The position numbers and the translations under genes were made by a program. The notes under the pieces are model-generated. The model was not told the origin of the DNA and did not search any database. It saw only the letters and a program-made list of their open reading frames with translations. A DNA stretch of 64,000 bases from Actinoplanes oryzae (GTDB lineage: Bacteria; Actinomycetota; Actinomycetes; Mycobacteriales; Micromonosporaceae): the NCBI RefSeq assembly GCF_030757795.1, contig NZ_JAUQWH010000002.1, positions 1-64,000 of the forward strand, in the 5' to 3' direction. This document shows positions 15,984 to 23,406 of the stretch, in pieces. Within the stretch, counting starts at the first letter, position 1, and the number at the start of each line of letters is the position of its first letter.

Positions 15984-17147
15984 GTGTCGAGCGAGCCCAC
16001 GTCCCAGTTCGAACCCGAGACCACCCCCGAGGAGTATCGGCAGCGTGCCCTGCTCCTGGCCGACCTCGGCCGTTACGACGAGGCCGCGGGGGAGATAGCG
16101 GCCGGGCTCGCCGCGGCGCCGACCGATTCCGCCCTGCTCACGACGCTGGCCCGGCTGCACGTCGCCGCCGCCCAGCCGCGTGCCGCCCTGGCCGCCGCGG
16201 ACAGTGCCGTGGCCTCGGCGCCCGGCACGGTCGAGCCGCTGGTGGCGCGGGCGATGGCGCTCGTCGACGAGCGGCGTTACGGCGATGCGGCCCAGGTGGC
16301 GGGCGAGATCCTGACCCGGTGGCCGCAGGACGCGGTAGCCCAGCGTACGGGGGCGGCCCTGCTCAGCGAGTCGCGTAACGGACAGGAGGCCCTCAACGCC
16401 GCCTGGAACGGGGTGCGGATGGCGCCCCGCGACGCCGAGGCGCATCTCGTGCTCGCCGTGGTCTCGGCGCGGCTGCGGCTGTTCGACCTGGCGCAGCGGG
16501 CCTACAGCGAGGCCCTCGACCTGGAGCCCACGATCGCGGACGCGCAGCTCGACGTCGGCGTCGTCCGGCTGGAGCGCCGGCGCTGGGCCCAGGCGCTCGA
16601 AGCGCTGGCGGACGAGGCGACCTGGGAGGCCGGCCAGAACACCCCGGCGGAGGATCCGGGGAAGGAGAGCGAGGAGCCGGAGGCGCGGGCGGCGACGGCG
16701 GAGCCCACCGCCACCGAGCCGGTGCCCCCGGCGTTCGGCGTCGTGCGTCCGAGCGTTCCGGTGCTGGACACGTCGGCGGCGGTCGGGGCGGCGCTCAGGC
16801 AGGCCGTTCTCTACGGGACGAACGGCGTGATGATCGCCGCGGTCCTCAGCGCCGTGATGACGCTCTCCAGCTCGGGCATCGCCCGCACGTGGGCCGGCAC
16901 GATCGGCGTCGTGGTGCTGGTGGCGCTCGTGGCCTGGACCAGCCGGCAGGTGCGCCCCGAGCCGCTGGGCGCCGTGCTGGGACGGGCGCGGGGCAGTCTG
17001 CCACGGCTGGTGCCGGCCTTCGGCGCGACCCTGCTCGCCCCCGTGCTGCTCGTTGTCTTCGCCGCCGTCGGCGGGGTGGTGCCGCTGATCATCGCCATGG
17101 TCCTGGCCGCCGTCGCCGAGCTTCTGGTCCTCACCCAGCGGTCCTGA
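15984..17147 (+). CDS. TPR-repeat membrane protein
   Basis: The 387-residue protein has several tetratricopeptide repeats in its first 210 residues (for example RALLLADLGRYDEAAGEIAAGLAAAPTDS and AQRAYSEALDLEPTIADA), an acidic low-complexity linker, and four hydrophobic segments in the C-terminal third. It is probably a scaffold at the membrane; no partner is evident. The start is the GTG at 15984, set by the -10 hexamer and by the family-like beginning. Its 3' end overlaps the convergent kinase gene by 17 nt. Confidence 0.78.
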   Translation: MSSEPTSQFEPETTPEEYRQRALLLADLGRYDEAAGEIAAGLAAAPTDSALLTTLARLHVAAAQPRAALAAADSAVASAPGTVEPLVARAMALVDERRYGDAAQVAGEILTRWPQDAVAQRTGAALLSESRNGQEALNAAWNGVRMAPRDAEAHLVLAVVSARLRLFDLAQRAYSEALDLEPTIADAQLDVGVVRLERRRWAQALEALADEATWEAGQNTPAEDPGKESEEPEARAATAEPTATEPVPPAFGVVRPSVPVLDTSAAVGAALRQAVLYGTNGVMIAAVLSAVMTLSSSGIARTWAGTIGVVVLVALVAWTSRQVRPEPLGAVLGRARGSLPRLVPAFGATLLAPVLLVVFAAVGGVVPLIIAMVLAAVAELLVLTQRS

Positions 17148-18108
17148 CGGGAGTGGGTGCGGCGGCAGTGAGCCGGGTCCGTACCAGAGTCTCGGCGGAG
17201 GAGTCGGCACCCAGCGCGTCCATCGCCAGGAGGGCCGCGCCCACGACGGGCGGGGTGTCCAGGACGGTGATCTCCACCGCGGGCGCCTGGGCGACGGCAC
17301 CCGCCACGATCAGCTCGTGCAGCACAGGGTGCCGCGCGTGCAGCACGCCGCCGCCCAGCACGAGGGCGTGCGGGCGGGAGAGCAGCCCGAGCCGCCCCGC
17401 CGCGACCCGGTGCTGGGCGAGGATCTCGTCGGCCTGGCGGCGTACCAGGGACAGCGCCGCCTCGTCTCCGGCCGTCGCCGTGGCGAACAACACCGGCGTC
17501 AGGGAGAAAAGCAGGTCCGCCGGGATGTCGCCGAGGTGCAGCCCGATGCTGACCTCCTCGACCGTCGCCCGGCCGAAGTGCGCGGCGACCGCGGCGGTGA
17601 GCGCGGTCGGCGCGTCCCGGCCGTCCTCACCGCGGGCCGCCAGCCGCAGGGTGTGATCGGCGAGGTCGTGGCCGCCGCCCCAGTCGCCGGAGATCGGGCC
17701 GAGAGCCAGGAAGCGCGCGGTCTGCCCGTCGGCCCGCCGGCCCACGCAGTTGGTGCCCGCCCCGCAGACCACGGCGACGGCGTCGGGGCTGGCGGTGCCC
17801 GCGCGGAGCAGGGCGAAGCAGTCGTTGTCGACGATCGTTTTGCGGCCCCAGCCCTGGGCGCCGAGGGCGGCCTGGAGCTGGTCGACCTCCGCGGGCAGGT
17901 CGGCGCCGGCGAGGGCGAAGGCGGCGACGTCGACGGGACCCGGGCCGGCCGCGGCGATCAGCTCACCCAGCACGCGCACTGTGCCGTCGAGACCGATGAC
18001 GTGCGGCGACACGGTCGGGCCGCGGAGGTATCCCGAGACGTGGCCGTCGGCCGTACCGAAGACGAGGTCGGTCTTGGAATTGCCCCCGTCGACGGCGAGC
18101 CAGCTCAT
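17131..18108 (-). CDS. BadF/BadG-type sugar kinase, probable glucosamine kinase
   Basis: The 325-residue ASKHA-fold kinase begins MSWLAVDGGNSKTDLVFG, the phosphate-1 loop of BadF/BadG N-acetylglucosamine kinase-like proteins. It has CGAGTNCVGR (about 120-129), ISGDWGGGHDLAD and a C-terminal LVLGGGVLHA adenosine loop. Actinobacterial members phosphorylate glucosamine or N-acetylglucosamine. Its ATG overlaps the stop of the GH4 gene (ATGA, 18105-18108), making a tight three-gene operon with the ROK regulator, divergent from a chitosanase. Counterpart of the kinase in the Streptomyces csnR-K operon (inference). Confidence 0.87.
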   Translation of the reverse strand: MSWLAVDGGNSKTDLVFGTADGHVSGYLRGPTVSPHVIGLDGTVRVLGELIAAAGPGPVDVAAFALAGADLPAEVDQLQAALGAQGWGRKTIVDNDCFALLRAGTASPDAVAVVCGAGTNCVGRRADGQTARFLALGPISGDWGGGHDLADHTLRLAARGEDGRDAPTALTAAVAAHFGRATVEEVSIGLHLGDIPADLLFSLTPVLFATATAGDEAALSLVRRQADEILAQHRVAAGRLGLLSRPHALVLGGGVLHARHPVLHELIVAGAVAQAPAVEITVLDTPPVVGAALLAMDALGADSSAETLVRTRLTAAAPTPVRTAG

Positions 18109-19370
18109 CGGGCCCATGCGAGGTGCTGCGCTCCCGTGGCGAGCAGCTTGCCGGTGAGCTGCTCCGCGAGGTCGTACTGGCCGACCAGGGGGTGGGCGAG
18201 CAGCGCGCGGAAGACCCGCTGCCGCCCGCCCCGCACGGCGGCCTCCAGAGCCAGCTCCTCGTACGCCGACACGTGCGCGACCAGCCCCGCCAGCTCGGGT
18301 GCCAGCGGCGCGACCGGCCGCAGCACCGGCCCGTCCCCGCCGACCCGGGTCGACACCTCGATCACGGCCTGGTCGCTCAGGAACGGCAGCGTGCCGTAGT
18401 TGCGGACGTTGACCGAGTGCGACCCGTCGGGATCGAGCCCGTGCAGCGCCGCGATGAGCCCGACTGCGGCCTCGGAGTAGAACGCCCCGCCGCGCTCCCC
18501 GAGCAGCGCCGGCTTCTCGTCCAGCGTGGGGTCGCGGTACATGTCCAGCAGCGTCGCCTCGATCTCGGCCACCCGCCGGCCGCGCGGCGGGTTCGTGAGC
18601 GCGGCACGGACGTGCTCGTCGTGGGCGTAGAAGTAGCTCAGGTAGTAGGAGGGGACGTTGCCCAGGGCCGTCAGCACCTCGGGCGCCAGCTCCACCTCGC
18701 CGGCCAGCTCCGCCAGGTGGGCGCCGAGCAGCTCGGGCAGCCGGTCCACCCCGTCGACGAACGCGGCGCGCTCCCACGTCAGGTGGTTGAGCCCGACGTG
18801 GTCCAGCAGCACCGCGGCGGGGTCCACGCCGAGCATCCGGGCGAAGCGCCGCTGGAAGCCGATGGCCACGTTGCACAGCCCCACGGCCCGGTGCCCGGCG
18901 TCGAGCAGGGCGCGGGTGACGATCCCGACCGGGTTCGTGAAGTCGACGATCCACGCGTCCGGCTTGGCCCGGCGGCGGATGCGCTCGGCGACGTCGAGGA
19001 CCACGGGGACCGTACGCAGCGCCTTGGCCAGCCCGCCCGCCCCGGTGGTCTCCTGTCCCACGCAGCCGCAGTCCAGCGGGAACGTCTCGTCCCCGATCCG
19101 CGCGGCCTGCCCGCCCACCCGCAGCTGGATCACGGCGACGTCGGCGTCGGTCACCCCGGCGTCCAGGTCGGTCGTCCAGGTGACCCGCCCGGGGTGGCCG
19201 TGGCGGGCGAAGATGCGCGCGGCGAACGCCCCGACGATCTCCAGCCGCTCGGCGGCCGGGTCGATGAGGACCAGCTCGTCGATCCGCAGCCCGGAGTCGC
19301 GCAGCCGGGCGAAGCCGTCCACCAGCTCGGGCGTGTACGTCGACCCGCCGCCGACCACTGCGATCTTCAC
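18105..19370 (-). CDS. GH4 family glycosidase (6-phospho-beta-glucosidase type)
   Basis: GH4 enzymes use NAD+ and a divalent metal to cleave (phospho)glycosides by a redox-elimination route. The 421-residue protein starts VKIAVVGGGSTYTPELVDG (NAD-binding), with DFTNPVGIVT, the metal-ligand Cys in GLCNVAIG and the His in VGLNHLTW. The GTG at 19370 overlaps the stop of the ROK gene (GTGA, 19367-19370). Annotated relatives are called 6-phospho-beta-glucosidase, but in this context the substrate may be a glucosamine oligosaccharide (inference). Confidence 0.9.
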   Translation of the reverse strand: MKIAVVGGGSTYTPELVDGFARLRDSGLRIDELVLIDPAAERLEIVGAFAARIFARHGHPGRVTWTTDLDAGVTDADVAVIQLRVGGQAARIGDETFPLDCGCVGQETTGAGGLAKALRTVPVVLDVAERIRRRAKPDAWIVDFTNPVGIVTRALLDAGHRAVGLCNVAIGFQRRFARMLGVDPAAVLLDHVGLNHLTWERAAFVDGVDRLPELLGAHLAELAGEVELAPEVLTALGNVPSYYLSYFYAHDEHVRAALTNPPRGRRVAEIEATLLDMYRDPTLDEKPALLGERGGAFYSEAAVGLIAALHGLDPDGSHSVNVRNYGTLPFLSDQAVIEVSTRVGGDGPVLRPVAPLAPELAGLVAHVSAYEELALEAAVRGGRQRVFRALLAHPLVGQYDLAEQLTGKLLATGAQHLAWAR

Positions 19371-20539
19371 TGGCTCTCCCGGATGGTGGCGATCAATGTC
19401 TCGCGGACGGCGTGGAGGCCCGCGTCGAGCGCCCCCAGCAGCACCGCGTCGTCTTCGAGCGTGGTGAGCGCGACCGTGCTCTCCAGCGGGGCGGCGCGGC
19501 CCAGTGCCGTGGCGACGGCGTCGAGCAGGGGGCGGCCGGCGGCCTGTGCGACCGGCCCCGCGAGCACCACGAGGGACGGGTCGAGCACGGCGATCACGGC
19601 CGCCAGGCCCACGGAGATCCGGTCGGCCAGCTCGCTCAGGAACTCCGCGGACTCGGCCCCGGCCGTGGCCACCTCGACCGGTGTGGCACCGGGCACGCCG
19701 TGCTCGCGGCCGAGGGCGAGAACCGCCGCGCCGCCGATGAGGTCCTGCAGGTCGGTCTTGTGCTGGGGGGAGCCGGGCGCGAAGAGCGGCATGTAACCGA
19801 TCTCGCCGGCGCCGCCGCGGGCCCCGCGCAGCAGTGTGCCGCCCAGGTCGATGGCGAGGCCGAGGCCGTCCGCCCCTAGCCACAGCAGCGCGAAGCCGTC
19901 CGCCTCCCGGCCGGCGCCCCGGCGCCGCTCGGCGACCGCGGCGAGGTTCACGTCGTTGTCGACGCCGACCCGGGTGCCCAGCCGGGCGGCGATCCCGGGG
20001 ACCAGGCCGGGGCGGGCAAACCCGGGGATGTCGACGTGCCGGATCGTCTCGGCCCGGGTGTCGTACGAGCCCGCGACGCCCAGCTGCACGTGCCGCACCG
20101 CCTCGGGAGCCACGCCGGCCCGGGCCACGAGCCCGGCGACCGCGTCGATCACGGCCGTCCCGGGATCCGTCACGAGGAAGTCGACGGGCGTCTGGAGCCG
20201 GGCGCGCACCGAGCCGGTCAGGTCGCAGAGGGCGGCGGTGACCGCGGGCGCCCGGCTGGCGCCGATGTCGCGGATCGAGACGGCGGCCGCGTACGCCGCG
20301 TCGGGGTTGGCCGCGTAGATCTCCGCGTTCGGCCCCGGGCGCCCGCTGTTGTGCCCGATCACGGAGACCAGCCCGGCCCCGGTGAGCCGGCGCAGCACCT
20401 CGGAGATGGTCGGCGTGGAGAGCTCGGTGAGCCTGCGCAGATCGGCGCGGGTGAGGCCGCCGGGCTCCAGCAGATGGGCCAGGGCGGCGCTCTCGTTCAT
20501 GGCCCGCAGCAGCTTGGACGACCCCGCCAGGCGAGTCAC
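19367..20539 (-). CDS. ROK-family repressor of the chitosan locus (CsnR-like)
   Basis: The 390-residue protein has an N-terminal winged helix-turn-helix (ALAHLLEPGGLTRADLRRLTELSTPTISEVLRRL) and a ROK sugar-binding domain. The ROK zinc-site cysteines and DGLG-type kinase loop are partly altered (GADGLGLAIDLGG retained), consistent with a sensor. The GTG at 20539 is chosen because GAGGGGG lies just upstream and the family begins VTRLAGSSKLLRAMNE. In Streptomyces, CsnR, a ROK regulator, represses the chitosanase gene and its own operon; the divergent GH46 gene here makes the same role likely. Confidence 0.87.
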   Translation of the reverse strand: MTRLAGSSKLLRAMNESAALAHLLEPGGLTRADLRRLTELSTPTISEVLRRLTGAGLVSVIGHNSGRPGPNAEIYAANPDAAYAAAVSIRDIGASRAPAVTAALCDLTGSVRARLQTPVDFLVTDPGTAVIDAVAGLVARAGVAPEAVRHVQLGVAGSYDTRAETIRHVDIPGFARPGLVPGIAARLGTRVGVDNDVNLAAVAERRRGAGREADGFALLWLGADGLGLAIDLGGTLLRGARGGAGEIGYMPLFAPGSPQHKTDLQDLIGGAAVLALGREHGVPGATPVEVATAGAESAEFLSELADRISVGLAAVIAVLDPSLVVLAGPVAQAAGRPLLDAVATALGRAAPLESTVALTTLEDDAVLLGALDAGLHAVRETLIATIRESQ

Positions 20540-20582
20540 CGGGCCCCCTCGGTGATAGGCAAAGTGGTTAACAGTCGCCTCG

Positions 20583-20611
20583 ACGCTAGGCGCCCGGCGC
20601 AACCCCGTCAA
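20583..20611 (-). promoter_or_regulatory. Promoter of the ROK-GH4-kinase operon
   Basis: On the minus strand TTGACG (20606-20611) and TAGCGT (20583-20588) are spaced 17 nt, a near-ideal sigma-70-type promoter. The start near 20576 leaves a leader of about 37 nt with the ribosome site GAGGGGG. Confidence 0.65.
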
Positions 20612-20626
20612 GGGCAAGGGCATCTA

Positions 20627-20655
20627 TTGATTAAGTACCTTAACTGATCTATCGT
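20627..20655 (+). promoter_or_regulatory. Chitosanase promoter
   Basis: TTGATT (20627-20632) and TATCGT (20650-20655) are spaced 17 nt. The expected transcription start near 20662 falls just ahead of the first leader hairpin at 20664. Confidence 0.65.
20631..20643. promoter_or_regulatory. Palindrome in chitosanase promoter spacer, probable ROK operator
   Basis: TTAAG-TAC-CTTAA is a perfect inverted repeat sitting between the -35 and -10 elements. Its AT richness stands out in this genome. A repressor bound here would block polymerase; the adjacent ROK regulator is the obvious candidate. Confidence 0.55.
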
Positions 20656-20663
20656 CTCCATTC

Positions 20664-20736
20664 GCTTCCTTCAATCCCCGAAGGAAGCTCCCGCGAACCC
20701 CCTCGCGGGCGGGGTCCGCCATCCCCCGGCGGACCC
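20664..20736 (+). ncRNA. Three consecutive hairpins in the chitosanase leader
   Basis: Three perfect stem-loops follow one another: 20664-20688 (9-bp stem, loop AATCCCC), 20690-20709 (7-bp stem, loop ACCCCC) and 20712-20736 (9-bp stem, loop ATCCCCC). Stems differ in sequence but loops share A(T)CCCC. They fill the untranslated leader between the predicted transcription start and the ribosome site. Function unknown; RNA stabilisation or a binding target for the loops are possibilities. Confidence 0.6.
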
Positions 20737-20774
20737 GGCGCCATCCCCACCTCTCACCCCTCGCGAGGAGCGCC

Positions 20775-21569
20775 ATGAGACGCAAGACAAGGCTGTTCTG
20801 TGCCCTGGGCACGGTCCTGGTCGCCACCGCCGCCGCGGTCTACGGCGTGCTGCCGGCTGGCGCCGCCGTCGCCACGAACCTCGACGACCCGGTCAAGAAG
20901 GACGTGGCGATGCAGATCGTCTCGGCCGCCGAGAACTCGTCGCTCGACTGGCGGGCGCAGTTCAGGTACATCGAGGACATCGAGGACGGGCGCGGCTACA
21001 CGGCGGGCATCATCGGCTTCTGCTCGGGCACCGGCGACATGCTGGAGCTGGTCGAGGCGTACACGGCGGCCGAGCCCGGCAACGTGCTCGCCAAGTACCT
21101 GCCCGCGCTGCGCTCGGTCGACGGCACCGATTCGCACGCCGGGCTCGACCCCGGCTTCCCGGCGGACTGGCGTACGGCCGCGGCCGACCCGGTCTTCCAG
21201 GCCGCGCAGGAGTCCGAGCGCGACCGGGTCTACTTCAACCCGTCCGTACGCGACGGCAAGAGCGACGGCGTGCGCGCGCTCGGCCAGTTCATCTACTACG
21301 ACGCCGCGGTCATGCACGGGTACGAGGGCATGCGCTCGATCCGCAGCCGCGCCCTGCGCAAGGCCAAGCCGCCGGCCCAGGGCGGCACGGAGACCGCCTG
21401 GCTGAACGCCTTCCTCGACGAGCGGGTCGCCGAGATGAAGAAGGAGGAGGCCCACTCCGACACCACCCGGGTCGACACCGCCCAGCGCGTCTTCCTGCGC
21501 AACGGCAACCTCGACCTGAACACCCCGCTCGACTTCGCCGTCTACGGGGACGACTTCCACATCGGATGA
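20775..21569 (+). CDS. csnA: GH46 endo-chitosanase, secreted
   Basis: GH46 chitosanases hydrolyse chitosan to glucosamine oligosaccharides outside the cell. The 264-residue protein has a signal peptide (MRRKTRLFCALGTVLV..., cleavage near residue 31) and the catalytic pair in SAENSSLDW (Glu 53) and EDGRGYTAG (Asp 71), 18 residues apart as in the Streptomyces N174 enzyme. GIIGFCSGTGDMLELVE and VDGTDSHAGLDPGFPADW are further hallmarks. The ATG has GAGGAG 4 nt upstream, inside a CCTCGCGAGG palindrome. It is divergent from the ROK/GH4/kinase operon that probably takes up its products. Confidence 0.96.
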   Translation: MRRKTRLFCALGTVLVATAAAVYGVLPAGAAVATNLDDPVKKDVAMQIVSAAENSSLDWRAQFRYIEDIEDGRGYTAGIIGFCSGTGDMLELVEAYTAAEPGNVLAKYLPALRSVDGTDSHAGLDPGFPADWRTAAADPVFQAAQESERDRVYFNPSVRDGKSDGVRALGQFIYYDAAVMHGYEGMRSIRSRALRKAKPPAQGGTETAWLNAFLDERVAEMKKEEAHSDTTRVDTAQRVFLRNGNLDLNTPLDFAVYGDDFHIG

Positions 21570-21678
21570 CCACCACGGAGAGGTAGTCGATCAAAACACG
21601 CCGTGAGGCAGCGCGCGGATCGGGCGGGTCGGGGGCGAGGATAGGCGAAAGCCCGCAACCCGGTTGAAGGAGAACGGT

Positions 21679-22791
21679 GTGACGACGCGCGCGACCGAGC
21701 TGCTGCGGGTGGTGCACGCTCGCCCCGGGGTGACCCGCGCCGACGCCGCCCGGCTGATCGGGGTCGGCACCGGCGCCACCACTGAGCTGGTCGGCCGGCT
21801 CGGGCAGGCCGGGCTGCTGGCCGAGGAGCCCGCGGCGCCCAGCGGGGCCCGCGGGCGGCCGACCACCGCCCTCATCCCGCATCCGCGCGGCCCCCTGATC
21901 GCGGCCGCGTCGATCACCCACGAGCAGTGGCGAGTCGACGTGGTCGAGCTCGGCGGCGGCATGCTCGCCTCGGTCCGCGAGGAGCTGAGCGGCCGCGGCG
22001 GCGACGAGGTGGTCGCGGCGGTCGGTGCGGCGGTGGCCGGGCTGCGCCGCCAGTACGGGGACCGGATCCGCGGCATCGGCGTCGCCGCCCCGGGCATCGT
22101 CTCGCCCGACCTCCTGCTCGACGCCAGCAACCTCGGCTGGCGCGACGTCGACCTGGCCGCGGTGTGGCCCAAGGCGGAGATCTTCGTGGCGGGCAACGAC
22201 GCCACCCTCGCGGCCAGCGCCGAGTCCCACCGGGGCGTGGCCGTCGGCGCCTCGGTCGCCCTCCACCTGCGCGTGGAGGCGGGGCTGGGCGGCGCCGTGG
22301 TCGACGGGGGCAAGGTGCTGGTCGGTGCCGTGGGCGCGGCGGGCGAGTTCGGGCACATGCCGTTCGGGGACCCGGCGGTGGCGTGTCCATGCGGGGCGTA
22401 CGGATGCTGGGGAACCGCGGTCGACGGCTCGGCGCTCGCCCGCCTGCTCGGCCACGAACCGCCCCGCGACCCGATCTCCTACGCCCGCCGCGTGATCGCC
22501 TCCGGGGAGCCCGAGCCGGCGGCCGCGACGGCGACCGTGGCGACCGCGCTCGGCCGGGGCATCGCGGGCCTGGTCAACGGGCTCGACCCCGATCTGGTCA
22601 CGCTCGGCGGCCTCGGGCTGGACCTGCTGCTGGCCGCGCCGGGGGAGATCGAGGCGGCCTACCGGGCGGGCCTGATGGGCTTCCGCCGCGAGAACCCGCC
22701 GCCGGTCCTCGCCGCCGCCCTGGGCGACGACGGCCCACTCGCCGGCGCCGCCGAGGAGGCCTGGACCGCCCTGCTGACCACGCTGGTGTGA
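21679..22791 (+). CDS. ROK-family transcription regulator
   Basis: The 370-residue protein has an N-terminal winged HTH (TELLRVVHARPGVTRADAARLIGVGTGATTELVGRL) and a ROK domain with the ROK signature (GVAAPGIVSPD, AGEFGHMPFG) and an intact zinc motif CPCGAYGCWG. The ribosome site AAGGAGAA (21666-21673) selects the GTG at 21679. It is the second ROK regulator beside the chitosanase gene, 109 nt downstream and on the same strand; whether it belongs to chitosan control is unknown. Confidence 0.85.
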   Translation: MTTRATELLRVVHARPGVTRADAARLIGVGTGATTELVGRLGQAGLLAEEPAAPSGARGRPTTALIPHPRGPLIAAASITHEQWRVDVVELGGGMLASVREELSGRGGDEVVAAVGAAVAGLRRQYGDRIRGIGVAAPGIVSPDLLLDASNLGWRDVDLAAVWPKAEIFVAGNDATLAASAESHRGVAVGASVALHLRVEAGLGGAVVDGGKVLVGAVGAAGEFGHMPFGDPAVACPCGAYGCWGTAVDGSALARLLGHEPPRDPISYARRVIASGEPEPAAATATVATALGRGIAGLVNGLDPDLVTLGGLGLDLLLAAPGEIEAAYRAGLMGFRRENPPPVLAAALGDDGPLAGAAEEAWTALLTTLV

Positions 22792-22800
22792 CCCACCTCC

Positions 22801-22826
22801 TGTACGTACAATTTTCTGTACGTACA
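22801..22826. promoter_or_regulatory. Twin TGTACGTACA operators of yefM-yoeB
   Basis: Two perfect 10-bp palindromes TGTACGTACA (22801-22810 and 22817-22826) are separated by ATTTTC and end 10 nt before the yefM start. E. coli YefM-YoeB binds palindromes with a TGTACA core, so these are likely autoregulatory sites. Confidence 0.75.
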
Positions 22827-22836
22827 GGGAGGGCTC

Positions 22837-23124
22837 ATGAAGGTCGTCAGCTTCACCGAGGCCCGCCAGAACTTCGCTCGGACTCTCGACGCTGTCATCG
22901 ATGATGCCGAGGAGACGGTGATCCATCGCTCGGGTCACGAGCCGGTGGTCATCATCTCGCTGGCGGAGTGGAATTCGATCAAGGAGACCGAATACCTGCT
23001 GTCCAATCCGGCCAATGCCGCTCGCCTACGCGAGGCCCTGGCTCAGGCGGAGCGCGGTGATCTGGTCGAACACGGCTTGGACGACCTCGACGAGGCGGGT
23101 GCCGACACGCGGGAATCGGCGTGA
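22837..23124 (+). CDS. yefM: YefM/Phd-family antitoxin
   Basis: The 95-residue protein has the Phd/YefM beginning MKVVSFTEARQNFARTLDAVIDDAEETVIHRSG, the DNA-binding and dimerisation part, and the typical EPVVIISLAEWNSIKETEYLL segment. The acidic C-terminal tail would cover the toxin active site. The stop overlaps the toxin start (GTGA, 23121-23124), giving coupled translation. Autoregulation through the twin palindromes just upstream is likely. Ribosome site GGGAGGG precedes ATG 22837. Confidence 0.93.
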   Translation: MKVVSFTEARQNFARTLDAVIDDAEETVIHRSGHEPVVIISLAEWNSIKETEYLLSNPANAARLREALAQAERGDLVEHGLDDLDEAGADTRESA

Positions 23125-23393
23125 GCGTCAAACGCATCTCATGGACGGTTGTTGCCGGGAACGAGTACCTCGGCTGGGCTTCCGACGACAAGCAGATGGT
23201 CAAGCGCATCAACACGCTGGTTCGCGACATCGTGCGGGACGACAGTGAGCCTGGACTCGGCAAGCCGGAGATGCTGCGCGGTGATCTGGCGGGATGGTCC
23301 TCGCGGCGGATCAACCGGGAGCATCGGCTGGTGTACCGCGTCGCCGACGACGAGCTGATCATCCTCTCCTGCCGCTTCCACTACACCAGGTGA
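23121..23393 (+). CDS. yoeB: YoeB/Txe-family mRNA interferase toxin
   Basis: YoeB cleaves mRNA at the ribosome during translation. The 90-residue protein matches the family throughout, with catalytic residues Glu 50 (GKPEML), Arg 69 (EHRLVYR) and His 87/Tyr 88 (CRFHY), in the same spacing as E. coli E46, R65, H83 and Y84. The toxin therefore looks intact. The GTG start overlaps the antitoxin stop. A convergent gene ends 14 nt downstream. Confidence 0.94.
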   Translation: MSVKRISWTVVAGNEYLGWASDDKQMVKRINTLVRDIVRDDSEPGLGKPEMLRGDLAGWSSRRINREHRLVYRVADDELIILSCRFHYTR

Positions 23394-23406
23394 GCGCGGC
23401 CGGCCG

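Noticed and set aside
20664..20736. A known riboswitch in the chitosanase leader
   Set aside because: The three simple hairpins do not match any riboswitch architecture I know, such as glmS, glycine or c-di-AMP classes.
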